A stretch of DNA of 22,211 nucleotides from an uncultured Collinsella sp. (GTDB taxonomy: Bacteria > Actinomycetota > Coriobacteriia > Coriobacteriales > Coriobacteriaceae): positions 1-22,211 of the forward strand of contig CABSMZ010000013.1 of NCBI GenBank assembly GCA_902478875.1, given 5' to 3'. The translations under genes were made by a program, and so were the position numbers. Shown here piece after piece: positions 7,509 to 15,025 of this stretch. A model generated the notes under the pieces. It was given only the letters and a program-made list of their open reading frames with translations, was not told where the DNA came from and ran no database searches. How positions within the stretch are numbered: position 1 is the first letter of the stretch; every line of letters starts with the position of its first letter.

Positions 7509-8825
7509 TTACTCGGAAGCGGCCTTCTCGGTCTTCCAGCCATCGACGAAGGCGTTCTTGACGCCGTCCCACTTGCTGTTATCGGCAGCGTAGGCAATCA
7601 GAGCCTGCTTGAGGTTCTTCTTCCACTCCTCGGAGGGAATGTAGACGAAGTCCCAAGCGACGGTCTTCTTGCCGTCCTTGGCCATGGCAACGGCCTGCTG
7701 CGAGAAGACGTTGGTGGTCTCCTTGGCGCTCTTGAACGGAGCGGTCAGACCCATCTTGTCGGCGATGATGCTGGTCGGGGTGTCAGCGGTGACGCACCAA
7801 TACATGAAGTCCTCGGTGGCCTTCTGGGCATCCTCGGAAGCCTGGGAACTGACGCACCAGTAGTTCTCGCCGCCGGAGCACAGGCCCTGGTTCTCCTCGC
7901 CGTCAACACCGATGTAGATCGGCATCATGCCAATCTGATCGTCGGTCATGCCGGCCTTGACGAGGTCAGAGTAGGCCCAAGAGCCGTTCTGGTAGAAGAC
8001 GGCCTTGCCGGTTGCGAACTCGTTGGTGGCGTCGTCGCCGGTCTTGGAAGCAAGCTGCGAAGGATCGCAGGTGGAGTCGGTGATGTACAGGTCGAAGATC
8101 TGCTTGTAGTTGTCGAGGAACTCACCCTTGATCTCGTCGTCCTCCTGGTTGTGCTCCTTCTCAAACTCGTAGTAGAGCGGCATGTTGGCAAGGTGGGTGG
8201 TGTAGCGCCAGCTGGAGGAGTCGTCCATGCCGGCGGAAGTGAAGGCACCCTCGACACCAAGCTCGTCCTTGCGGGCCTGGATGTCGTCGGCACAAGCCTT
8301 CAGCTTGTCGAAGGAGTTGATGTCCTCGGCCTTGTAGCCAGCCTTCTCGAGCAGCTGCTTGTTGTAAATAATGCCGAAGCTCTCCTGAACCCAGTCGATG
8401 CACACATCCTTGCCGTCGGACTGCAGAGCCAGGGAGTCGTCAATGAGCTCACCGCGGAGCTTGGTATCGGACAGGTCGGCGCAGTAATCCTTCCAGTTCT
8501 TAAGACCGGTGGGGCCGTTGACCTGGAACAGGGTCGGAGCGGAGCTCTTGGACATCTCGGACTTGAGCTTCTCCTCGTAGGTGTTGGAGGCAGCGGTCAC
8601 GATCTTGACCTCGACGCCCTTCTCCTTCTTATAAGCCTTGGCGATCTCCTTCCACTCCTTGTCGACCTCGGGCTTGAATTGGAGGAAGTAGACCTCGGCA
8701 GCGTCACCAGAAGCAGAGGAGCCGGAGCCGGCAGAACCACCGCAACCCACGAGGCCCAGACCAAGAACTGCAGCCGCGGAACCAGCAAAGCCCAGGAACT
8801 GCCTTCTGCTCATTTCGTTCTTCAT
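7509..8825 (-). CDS. Carbohydrate ABC transporter substrate-binding lipoprotein
   Basis: Extracellular sugar-binding protein (COG1653/UgpB-MalE-like), 438 residues, first gene of the transporter operon. The N-terminus has a twin-arginine motif SRRQFLGF (residues 6-13), a hydrophobic stretch and a lipobox LVGC with Cys28, then a Gly/Ser linker. It thus looks like a Tat-exported lipoprotein anchored on the outer membrane face. The body shows the solute-binding-family pattern (EEKLKSEMSKSSAPTLFQVNGP, FGIIYNKQLLEKAGY, GKAVFYQNGSWAYSDL). The ATG at 8825 is preferred over 8843 because GAAAGGGTGG lies just upstream of it. A 7-bp hairpin (8849-8855 with 8861-8867) sits in the leader. Neighbouring malQ/glgP suggest alpha-glucans as ligand; this is inference. 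Confidence 0.93.
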   Translation of the reverse strand: MKNEMSRRQFLGFAGSAAAVLGLGLVGCGGSAGSGSSASGDAAEVYFLQFKPEVDKEWKEIAKAYKKEKGVEVKIVTAASNTYEEKLKSEMSKSSAPTLFQVNGPTGLKNWKDYCADLSDTKLRGELIDDSLALQSDGKDVCIDWVQESFGIIYNKQLLEKAGYKAEDINSFDKLKACADDIQARKDELGVEGAFTSAGMDDSSSWRYTTHLANMPLYYEFEKEHNQEDDEIKGEFLDNYKQIFDLYITDSTCDPSQLASKTGDDATNEFATGKAVFYQNGSWAYSDLVKAGMTDDQIGMMPIYIGVDGEENQGLCSGGENYWCVSSQASEDAQKATEDFMYWCVTADTPTSIIADKMGLTAPFKSAKETTNVFSQQAVAMAKDGKKTVAWDFVYIPSEEWKKNLKQALIAYAADNSKWDGVKNAFVDGWKTEKAASE

Positions 8826-8933
8826 TACAATCCACCCTTTCACACCGTGGCGGCACCCTTTGCCGCCGCCTTCGGAGATTGGCTCGGGGACTTTGCCCCT
8901 TTTGCTGATTTGAACGATACGCTATTTGGCTAG

Positions 8934-9020
8934 TTGTTTGAACAAGTATTACTAGAGCGGTAGAAAAACTTCGGTGAACGGTAATTTCAACTTGATACTT
9001 GACAAGTTTTGTATAAACAA
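8934..9020 (-). promoter_or_regulatory. Probable operator/promoter region of the ABC operon
   Basis: AT-rich leader region of the binding-protein operon with two related dyads: TTGTTTGAACAA (8934-8945) and TTGTATAAACAA (9009-9020). The palindrome ACTTGACAAGT lies at 8997-9007. Both dyads fit TTGTWTRAAC, also found twice between the GntR gene and the PTS gene. A weak -10-like TAGTAA (minus strand, complement of 8949-8954) lies directly upstream of the 8934 site, which would put that site near the transcription start. The promoter itself is uncertain. Confidence 0.5.
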
Positions 9021-9038
9021 TTATTTGTTATCTAATGC

Positions 9039-9093
9039 AGAGAAAACGCCCGGTCAAGCCGATGTACCGTCGGTTTGACCGGGCGTTTTCTCT
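9039..9093 (-). terminator. Terminator of the GntR-family regulator gene
   Basis: The 24-nt arms 9039-9062 and 9070-9093 pair throughout with a single G-T wobble and a 7-nt loop. The lower stem is AGAGAAAACGCCCGGTCAA. Read on the minus strand the 3' arm supplies GTTTTCTCT; the symmetry would allow action in both directions. It lies 39 nt after the regulator stop and separates it from the ABC operon. Confidence 0.8.
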
Positions 9094-9131
9094 TTGAGGC
9101 CATGAGTCTCGTCAGGCTGCGAGCTAGCCGG

Positions 9132-9851
9132 CTATCGCTTGGAATTGACGCGGTAATGGAAGATCTCGGGGTGTGTGCGAGTGTGCGTCACCTCAAACAA
9201 GATGCCATCCGAGGTGTACGACTGACTCTCCATGACGGCAACGCAGTTGTATTTGCCGAGGTCAAGATAGCTGCAGTCCTCATCGTTGGCGAGCTCGACA
9301 CTCACCGTACGACGGCTCGCCATCACTTTGACACCGCGCTTGTGCTCCAGATAGCCGTAAATAGAATCTGCCGCGATCTCGGGAGTCAGGCCCTTGGCGA
9401 TCGACGCCAAAAAATAGCCATGGTCCACTTGGCGCGCGTTGCCGTTGAGGCTTCGGACACGCACTACGCGAATCAACTCCTCGCCCACCTTAAAGCCCAG
9501 GTGACGAGAGAGTTGCTCGGTGCAAACCAGATGTTCGAAAGACTTAACGTCCGTCGATGCAACGGCATTGTTGCGCTTTGCAAACTCGCCAAACGACTCA
9601 ACCTCTTCGAGTGCGCCCAACATGTCGGTTTCGCCCTTAAGCCAAATAACGCGCACGCCCTTGCCGTGTATGGGCTGCACAAACATCCCGTCGGCCAGCA
9701 TGCTCAAAGCGCGGCGGACGGTATTGCGCGTGCAGCCAAATTCCGCGGTCAGCTCGGCTTCGGTTGGCAGCATCTCCTGAAACGCATAGGTCCCATTAAT
9801 GATGCGCGAGCGTATTTCTCGGTAGATTCCTTCGTATATCGCTTTTGGCAT
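9132..9851 (-). CDS. GntR-family repressor with UTRA domain (TreR-like)
   Basis: Transcription factor of 239 residues. Residues ~5-70 are the GntR winged helix (YREIRSRIINGTYAFQEMLP, then TEAELTAEFGCTRNTVRRAL and GKGVRVI). Residues ~90-235 are a HutC/UTRA effector-binding domain ending in FEVTHTRTHPEIFHYRV, which resembles TreR-type sugar-phosphate-responsive repressors. The start is well supported by GAGGTGA 5 nt before ATG. It is transcribed divergently from the PTS-HAD gene and lies upstream of the ABC operon on the same strand, ending in its own strong terminator. Likely role: local repressor of both uptake systems, relieved by a sugar phosphate made by the PTS. The effector (maltose-6'-P, trehalose-6-P or other) cannot be told from sequence. 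Confidence 0.88.
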   Translation of the reverse strand: MPKAIYEGIYREIRSRIINGTYAFQEMLPTEAELTAEFGCTRNTVRRALSMLADGMFVQPIHGKGVRVIWLKGETDMLGALEEVESFGEFAKRNNAVASTDVKSFEHLVCTEQLSRHLGFKVGEELIRVVRVRSLNGNARQVDHGYFLASIAKGLTPEIAADSIYGYLEHKRGVKVMASRRTVSVELANDEDCSYLDLGKYNCVAVMESQSYTSDGILFEVTHTRTHPEIFHYRVNSKR

Positions 9852-9905
9852 TGTTTCACCTCTACATTATTCATTTCCGGCTAGGCACGATAGCATTTCT
9901 TAAAG

Positions 9906-10037
9906 TTGTTTAAACCGAATATCGGTGAAGCGACAGGATTTAGCCGTTGACGGTTTCTGTCATGCCCAAATCGGTTTCGCTCAAAACTGCCGGTACGACA
10001 CTCGTCTGGTCCTCTACAATGAATCCATTGTTTAAAC
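9906..10037. promoter_or_regulatory. Divergent control region with paired GntR-type sites
   Basis: The 229-nt gap between the regulator and the PTS gene contains TTGTTTAAAC twice, at 9906-9915 and 10028-10037, each holding the perfect 8-bp palindrome GTTTAAAC. A good -10-like TACAAT at 10015-10020 (plus strand; no convincing -35) would place the PTS transcription start at about 10027, inside the second site. The first site lies 54 nt upstream of the regulator start codon, compatible with autoregulation. Operator assignment is inference from symmetry, position and repetition. Confidence 0.55.
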
Positions 10038-10080
10038 GTTTCCCCACGCGCAACGCGCCTCGATATTCGGAAGGCAGAAC

Positions 10081-12531
10081 ATGCTGCAAAAAATCCAACG
10101 CTTTGGCGGGGCAATGTTCGCGCCCGCCATGCTGTTTTCTATATCAGGCCTCATGGTCGGCGTCTCCGCTCTCGCAACGACTGCGGACATCGTCGGCGAT
10201 CTCGCCGTATACGGAACCCCTTGGTACGCTTTTTGGACCATCATCCAGCGCGGCTCGTGGACGGTCTTTAAACGCCTCCCGCTCCTTTTTGCCGTAGCGC
10301 TGCCCATCGGTCTTGCCCAAAAACAACCGGCTCGTTGCTGCCTCGAGGCTCTCGTCGCCTATTTTGCCTACTGCTTCTTTTTGAGCGAGATCATTAAGCT
10401 GAGCGGAGACAATCTTGGACTTAAGTACCCGTCGTCTTTGACCTCCGCTAGCGGCATCACCATCATCGACGGCATCAAGACGCTCGACACCGGCATTATC
10501 GGCCCGCTGGCGGTATCGGCAACCGTCGTCGCCATCCATGACCGCTTCTACGATGCCAAGGTTCCCGATTGGCTCGGCACCTTCTCGGGCTCCTCGCTGG
10601 TCTACCTCATCAGCTTTTTTGCCGTGTTTGCCCTTGCCGCTATCTCGGCCGCCATCGTGCCCTCCGTATACGCAATGACCGAAACGCTGCGCCATGCACT
10701 TACGAGCGTCGGCCCCTTTGGCGTGGGCATCTTTGTGCTTTTGGAGCGAGCGCTCGAGCCCATGGGGCTGCACCACCTGCTCTACATGCCGATCTACTAC
10801 GATAACCTGGTCATTAACGACGGCATCTACGCCACGTGGAGCAGCTTGCTCCCCATCCTCTCCCATAGCACGCGCCCCCTTAATGAACTTGCGCCGTGGG
10901 CCGGTTTTACCGCCACCGGCTGGGTCAAGCTCTTTGGCCTTCCCGCCATCGCAGCCGCGTTCTACTCCACCGCAAAACCAGAGCGCCGCGCCGGCCTTAA
11001 GGTCATCCTTTTGCCCGCCATCGTCGCCTCGGTGGTTTGCGGCGTTACCGAGCCACTCGAGTTTCTCTTTATGTTCACCCACCCCGGGCTCTTTTTGCTC
11101 TACGCCGTCTTATCGTCTTGCCTTGCCACAACCATGAATCTCTTTGGCATCGTCGGCATCTTCTCGGGCGGCCTCATGGAGATGGCAGCCTTCAACTTTA
11201 TTCCGCTCATGCGCACGCATGCCGGTGCCTATCTTTTGGCGCTCGGTATCGGCCTTGCCTTTAGCCTCATCTTTTTTGTTAGTTTTCGAGCACTCATCTT
11301 GGTCTATGACCTTAAGACACCGGGCCGCGAGGATCATGTTGCCAATCGCGCGGCAATCGATTGTTTAACGGGAAGCGACTTTGCCAAAGAGCAATCCCCC
11401 AATGACGAGGTCGATAGTCGATCCGATCAAGATCACGTCCTCGCTGAGCGGGTAATTCAGCTTTTAGGTGGCGTTGGCAATATCGTGGGCGCAACCAACT
11501 GCGCCACGCGCCTGCGCGTCGAGGTCGCAGACCCTTCCATCGTTGCAGATAACGCGTCGTTTGTCGCGGTGGGCGTCAAGGGCCTCATCATTACGGGCAA
11601 GACCGCCCAGGTGGTCATCGGCATCTCCGTTCCCCGCGTTAAAGAGCATTTTGACCAGATCATGGGCCTCGAGCCGGAATTTGTGCCCACCACCTCGGCC
11701 TCCCCTGCCGCCAGCGCAGCCCATAAGCGCGGCGATATCTGCTTCTTCGATATCGACGGAACGCTCGCCTGGCAAGACCCCAGGCTCGCCCAAGACCTTC
11801 CCGAAGACGAGCGGGACCTCTCCCCCTATCCCAACGAGGCGGTTTCGCAGGCAATCCGCGAGTTTGTCGCCAACGGCAACATGGCCTTTATCTGCACGGG
11901 GCGCACCCTCAGCTGCATCCACCCCAAACTTCTTGAGCTGCCCTGGACCGGCATCGTCTGTCTTGCGGGCGGTTACGCCGAGATCAACGGACACGCAATT
12001 CGCGATCTGTCGATGACGCCCAGTATGCTGCAGCGTCTTGCCCCCTACCTTGAGCAATCGGGCGAGGTCATCCGCTTTGAGGGCCTCAACGGCGTCGTGC
12101 GCATGAGTGCCGATGCGCCCGATGCTCCCGGATACGCGCGCACCCTGGGCGACGCAGTCACGCAGCTGCAACATTACAGTGTCTACAAGATCTTGATGTC
12201 TACATCACTCGCCAACCACATCGCTCAAGATAAGGCACTTGAGCCGCTGCTGTGCTTTAACGAGCTCGAACTCGAGGTAACCGAAATCTCGCCCCGCGAA
12301 TGCACGAAGCGCGGGGGCATCCAGTCTGTACTCGACGCCCTCGATCCCCACCACGGAACCGTATACGGCATCGGCGACGCCAGCAATGACGTCTCGCTGA
12401 TGAACGCCGTCGATGTCGGTATCGCCATGGGCAATGCGCCGGACTATCTCAAGGATAAGGCCGATTACGTGACCGACACCGTCGATCACGACGGTGTCGT
12501 TGCGGCGCTCGAGCATTTTGGGCTGATTTAG
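10081..12531 (+). CDS. PTS alpha-glucoside/maltose-type EIICB fused to Cof-type HAD phosphatase
   Basis: 816-residue membrane protein with three parts. Residues 1 to ~415 are an EIIC of the glucose/maltose superfamily, closest by eye to GlvC/AglA alpha-glucoside transporters (IQRFGGAMFAPAMLF at the start, GIKTLDTGIIG, LERALEPMGLHHLLYMPIYY, and the EIIC signature GVTEP at 321-325). Residues ~450-525 are EIIB, with phosphocysteine Cys474 in ATNCATRLRVEV. Residues ~550-816 are a HAD-IIB domain: FFDIDGTLAW with Asp557/Asp559, CTGRT, and GIGDASNDVSLMNAVDVGIAMGNA. No EIIA is present, so phosphate must come from an EIIA encoded elsewhere. GGAAGG lies 6 nt before ATG. Fusion of a PTS permease to a HAD phosphatase is unusual. 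It could import a disaccharide as its phosphate and dephosphorylate it at once. No frame break is seen between domains, so it reads as a genuine single polypeptide. Confidence 0.92.
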   Translation: MLQKIQRFGGAMFAPAMLFSISGLMVGVSALATTADIVGDLAVYGTPWYAFWTIIQRGSWTVFKRLPLLFAVALPIGLAQKQPARCCLEALVAYFAYCFFLSEIIKLSGDNLGLKYPSSLTSASGITIIDGIKTLDTGIIGPLAVSATVVAIHDRFYDAKVPDWLGTFSGSSLVYLISFFAVFALAAISAAIVPSVYAMTETLRHALTSVGPFGVGIFVLLERALEPMGLHHLLYMPIYYDNLVINDGIYATWSSLLPILSHSTRPLNELAPWAGFTATGWVKLFGLPAIAAAFYSTAKPERRAGLKVILLPAIVASVVCGVTEPLEFLFMFTHPGLFLLYAVLSSCLATTMNLFGIVGIFSGGLMEMAAFNFIPLMRTHAGAYLLALGIGLAFSLIFFVSFRALILVYDLKTPGREDHVANRAAIDCLTGSDFAKEQSPNDEVDSRSDQDHVLAERVIQLLGGVGNIVGATNCATRLRVEVADPSIVADNASFVAVGVKGLIITGKTAQVVIGISVPRVKEHFDQIMGLEPEFVPTTSASPAASAAHKRGDICFFDIDGTLAWQDPRLAQDLPEDERDLSPYPNEAVSQAIREFVANGNMAFICTGRTLSCIHPKLLELPWTGIVCLAGGYAEINGHAIRDLSMTPSMLQRLAPYLEQSGEVIRFEGLNGVVRMSADAPDAPGYARTLGDAVTQLQHYSVYKILMSTSLANHIAQDKALEPLLCFNELELEVTEISPRECTKRGGIQSVLDALDPHHGTVYGIGDASNDVSLMNAVDVGIAMGNAPDYLKDKADYVTDTVDHDGVVAALEHFGLI

Positions 12532-12600
12532 GCGCGCTCCATCAAACGCACGCCCGTTGTCCCAAATCGCCAAAACTGCCGCGCCAAACGCCCTAATGTG

Positions 12601-12623
12601 GCAATATGTTGTCTGCATATTGC
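12601..12623. promoter_or_regulatory. Inverted repeat upstream of the prenyl synthase gene
   Basis: GCAATATG (12601-12608) and CATATTGC (12616-12623) are perfect 8-bp inverted repeats with a 7-nt spacer, 21 nt before the preferred start of the prenyl synthase. It could be an operator or a small leader hairpin; no recognised family is implied. If translation began at ATG 12606 the repeat would be coding. Confidence 0.35.
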
Positions 12624-12644
12624 ATCAACGCAACCTCAGAAAGA

Positions 12645-13670
12645 ATGCGAGAACCCGTGTCCAGTCCGTTTACCAGCTTTTTAGCCCAGCACTTTGACCA
12701 GATTAACGACTATCTGGCCACGTTCTTTGACGGACAGGCGACCTCTGCCGATATCGAGCGCTACCTGTATGCGCCGCTCTCGGCTTTTACGGCCAACGCC
12801 GGCAAGCGCCACCGCCCGCTTATCTGTATGCTCGCCGCAACCGCAGTGGGCGGTAGCTTTGAAAGCGCCCGCAGCGCCGCGGCAGCCATCGAGCATTTCC
12901 AGTCGGGCGCGCTGATCCACGACGACATCGCCGACAACGGACAGCTTCGTCGAGGCAAGCCCTGCATGCACCTTACCGAGGGCACGGGCCTTGCCATCAA
13001 TTGCGGCGACTTGGCGCTCACCATGGTCACCAAGACGGTTCTCGACGACCCCACGCTGGAGTCCGACGTGAAGCTGCGCGTGCTCCACGAGCTTACCGAG
13101 ATGATCGTCCGCACCATCGAGGGTCAAGCGCTCGACCTGGGTTGGGTCCGTGACGGGCGCTTTGATATCTCGGTTGATGACTACCTGGACATGGCGACGC
13201 ACAAGACCGCGTTTTACAGCGGAGCCACGCCGCTTGCCGCCGGAGCCATTATCGGCGGCGGCAGCGATGAGCAAATCGAAGCGCTGCGCGCCTTTGGCCT
13301 GCACACAGGCCTTGCCTTTCAGATTCAGGACGACCTGCTCAACCTTGTCGGCACTAAGGAAGCCGCCAACAAGGACTTCCGCACCGACATCACCGAGGGC
13401 AAGCGCACGCTTGTCGCCGTACACGCCCTCTCTGATGAGCGCCACCACGACGAGGTCGAGGCGATTCTTTCCTCAGGCACCGATAATCCCGCGCAGCTCG
13501 CACGCGCCGTGGAGATCTTCCAGGAGACCGGCTCCATCGACTACGCCCACACTTACGCGCTCGACCTGACCGCTAAGGCCAAAGCGGCCATCGAGAACGT
13601 TGAGCTTGATCCGCACGCACGCGAGCTGTTCCTCTCCATGGCAGATTTCTTTGTGGAGCGCCTTAACTAA
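12645..13670 (+). CDS. Polyprenyl diphosphate synthase (trans-isoprenyl synthase)
   Basis: Condenses isopentenyl diphosphate with an allylic diphosphate to build a trans-prenyl chain, probably for a menaquinone side chain or another isoprenoid. About 341 residues. It shows the isoprenyl synthase pattern: NAGKRHRPLICML (the GKRxRP motif), first aspartate-rich motif DDIAD at residues 93-97 in LIHDDIADNGQLRRGKP, KTAFYSGATPLAAG, and second region FQIQDDLLNLVG with Asp229/Asp230. The last position of the second motif is Asn233 rather than the usual Asp. Possible starts are ATG 12606, ATG 12645 and GTG 12657. None has a strong ribosome-binding site; 12645 is chosen because AGAAAG precedes it and the family N-terminus begins shortly after. 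Chain length cannot be predicted confidently. Confidence 0.9.
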   Translation: MREPVSSPFTSFLAQHFDQINDYLATFFDGQATSADIERYLYAPLSAFTANAGKRHRPLICMLAATAVGGSFESARSAAAAIEHFQSGALIHDDIADNGQLRRGKPCMHLTEGTGLAINCGDLALTMVTKTVLDDPTLESDVKLRVLHELTEMIVRTIEGQALDLGWVRDGRFDISVDDYLDMATHKTAFYSGATPLAAGAIIGGGSDEQIEALRAFGLHTGLAFQIQDDLLNLVGTKEAANKDFRTDITEGKRTLVAVHALSDERHHDEVEAILSSGTDNPAQLARAVEIFQETGSIDYAHTYALDLTAKAKAAIENVELDPHARELFLSMADFFVERLN

Positions 13671-13808
13671 CGGGGGTTATAAAACCTGTCAGCAGCGTAT
13701 TTAGGCACAACTTGCTACACTGTTGAGTGCATGTTTATGCATCCCTTTGCGTTGTCTATCCGACAGACGCTCAAATAGTACGAATGGTACGCCGAAAGGG
13801 GTTCGTTC

Positions 13809-14714
13809 ATGGAACCTATTACAACGGGCATGCAAGGAGCAGCCGTCGAGGACGTGCAGTCTCGTCTCCTGCAGCTCGGCTACACGATTGATGCCGCCGA
13901 AGTCACCGACAAGTACTTTGGAGCCACCACTGAGCAGGCCGTCAGCACCTTCAGGCTCGACAGCGGCCTTGCTGCCGGTCATGCCGTCGATATCCCCTGT
14001 TGGAGCGCCCTTGTAGACGCTTCGTATAAGCTGGGCGACCGCACCCTCTATCTGCGCATGCCCAATTTCCATGGCGCCGATGTGCAGGCCCTGCAGCGCG
14101 CTCTCAACGTTTTGGGCTTTGCCTGTGGCGAAGACGACGGCTACTTTGGCCCGCATACCGAGGCCGCCCTGCAGCAGTTCCAGGAAAATGTCGGCCTGTT
14201 TGCCGACGGCATGGCCTTCCAGGACACCTACGCCTACATCAACCGCCTGCACCATGTGTGGGAGGGCAAGCCCTCGGTCACCGAAGCCGAGTCCCGTATC
14301 GGTTTTGCTCGCGCCGCCAACGTGCTCGAGCGCTTCCAGATTGCCGTTATCGGCGAGGACCCCATCGCACGCAGCGTTGCGTCGCGCATGTGGAATATCG
14401 CCACGGCAACGACCGACAACAGCGGCATGATGCTCTGCGACTCCGAGGTCCCAACCGACGTTGACCTGGTGCTCGAGATCGCAAGCGATGAGCTGCCCGC
14501 AGATGCAGCGCCGCGCGCCACGATCGCCCTCGCCGAGTGCCACAACCTGGCCCAGCGCATCCGCACTGCCAATGTCGCCGCGCAGCAGAAGCCGGCACGC
14601 ATTCGCATTGAGCTCACGGGCATGACGCGCTACAACGGCACCTTCACGGCCAGCGACGCGCAGACACTCGCCGTACGCCTGCTCGATGGCGTTTGCGATG
14701 CCCTCGCAGATTAG
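13809..14714 (+). CDS. CwlM-like protein with two peptidoglycan-binding domains, no signal peptide
   Basis: 301 residues. Residues ~5-70 and ~85-150 are two PG_binding_1 repeats (GMQGAAVEDVQSRLLQLGY...; GADVQALQRALNVLGFACGEDDGYFGPHTEAALQQFQ). Residues ~175-300 look like a degenerate amidase_3 fold. DLVLEIASDELPA occupies the place of the usual zinc-ligand strand (D-x-x-I-S-I-H-x-N) but has no His, and RIRIELTGMTRYN resembles the C-terminal Glu-bearing strand. There is no signal peptide or membrane segment, so the protein should be cytoplasmic. This recalls actinobacterial CwlM, whose mycobacterial member regulates MurA rather than cutting peptidoglycan. Start: AAAGGGG 8 nt before ATG. Family assignment beyond the PG-binding domains is inference. 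Confidence 0.85.
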   Translation: MEPITTGMQGAAVEDVQSRLLQLGYTIDAAEVTDKYFGATTEQAVSTFRLDSGLAAGHAVDIPCWSALVDASYKLGDRTLYLRMPNFHGADVQALQRALNVLGFACGEDDGYFGPHTEAALQQFQENVGLFADGMAFQDTYAYINRLHHVWEGKPSVTEAESRIGFARAANVLERFQIAVIGEDPIARSVASRMWNIATATTDNSGMMLCDSEVPTDVDLVLEIASDELPADAAPRATIALAECHNLAQRIRTANVAAQQKPARIRIELTGMTRYNGTFTASDAQTLAVRLLDGVCDALAD

Positions 14715-14721
14715 GTAAACT
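14693..14721 (+). promoter_or_regulatory. Candidate promoter of tRNA-Gln
   Basis: TTGCGA (14693-14698), a 17-nt spacer and TAAACT (14716-14721) resemble sigma-70-type -35/-10 boxes, 4 of 6 matches each. Transcription would start about 25 nt before the tRNA. The boxes overlap the 3' end of the CwlM-like gene. Confidence 0.4.
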
Positions 14722-14752
14722 AAACGAGTTGCTTTTGGGCAACACCACACAT

Positions 14753-14827
14753 TGGGACGTAGTTCAACGGTAGAACTCCGGTTTTTGGTGCCGGCTGTTG
14801 GGGGTTCGAATCCCTCCGTCCCAGCCA
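14753..14827 (+). tRNA. tRNA-Gln (anticodon UUG)
   Basis: A full cloverleaf can be drawn. Acceptor stem TGGGACG/CGTCCCA (14753-14759, 14817-14823), D stem GTTC/GAAC with loop AACGGTA, anticodon stem CCGGT/GCCGG with loop TTTTGGT giving anticodon TTG, a five-base variable loop, and T arm with TTCGAAT. The discriminator G at 14824 is followed by an encoded CCA (14825-14827). It reads glutamine CAA codons. Confidence 0.96.
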
Positions 14828-14837
14828 AAGAAACCAG

Positions 14838-14870
14838 CCTCTCGAACGCATAGCCGATCGGGAGGTTTTT
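14838..14870 (+). terminator. Terminator downstream of tRNA-Gln
   Basis: CCTCTCGA (14838-14845) pairs with TCGGGAGG (14858-14865) through one T-G wobble, 12-nt loop, followed by TTTTT (14866-14870). It lies 11 nt after the encoded CCA. Confidence 0.75.
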
Positions 14871-14877
14871 CTCGTGG

Positions 14878-14905
14878 GCAAGCGGAGGGATTCGAACCCG
14901 CAAGG
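14878..14905 (-). pseudogene. tRNA T-arm-like fragment
   Basis: On the minus strand the sequence reads GCGGGTTCGAATCCC followed by TCCGCTTGCC, like the T arm and 3' acceptor strand of a tRNA. No matching 5' acceptor strand (GCAAGCG or GGCAAGC) or anticodon arm is found within 90 nt upstream, so it is a fragment or chance likeness, not an intact gene. The rest of 14906-15025 holds nothing I can recognise. Confidence 0.3.
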
Positions 14906-15025
14906 GTGCGGAGCTGAGGAAACGCGAAGGCGCCCCAAGCCCATTAGGACCAAGAGCGCCTAACATCAAGAAAATATCAGCCCAGTTCCGAAAAGCGAGC
15001 CGCATGCGACAACCAAGTAGCCGCA

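Noticed and set aside
7494..8933. 479-codon plus-strand frame opposite the binding-protein gene
   Set aside because: The minus-strand frame encodes a clear lipoprotein with ribosome-binding site and family motifs. The plus frame is a compositional shadow typical of high-GC DNA.
14871..14960. Intact tRNA on the minus strand
   Set aside because: Only the T arm and 3' strand can be drawn. No complementary 5' acceptor, D arm or anticodon arm was found at workable distances.
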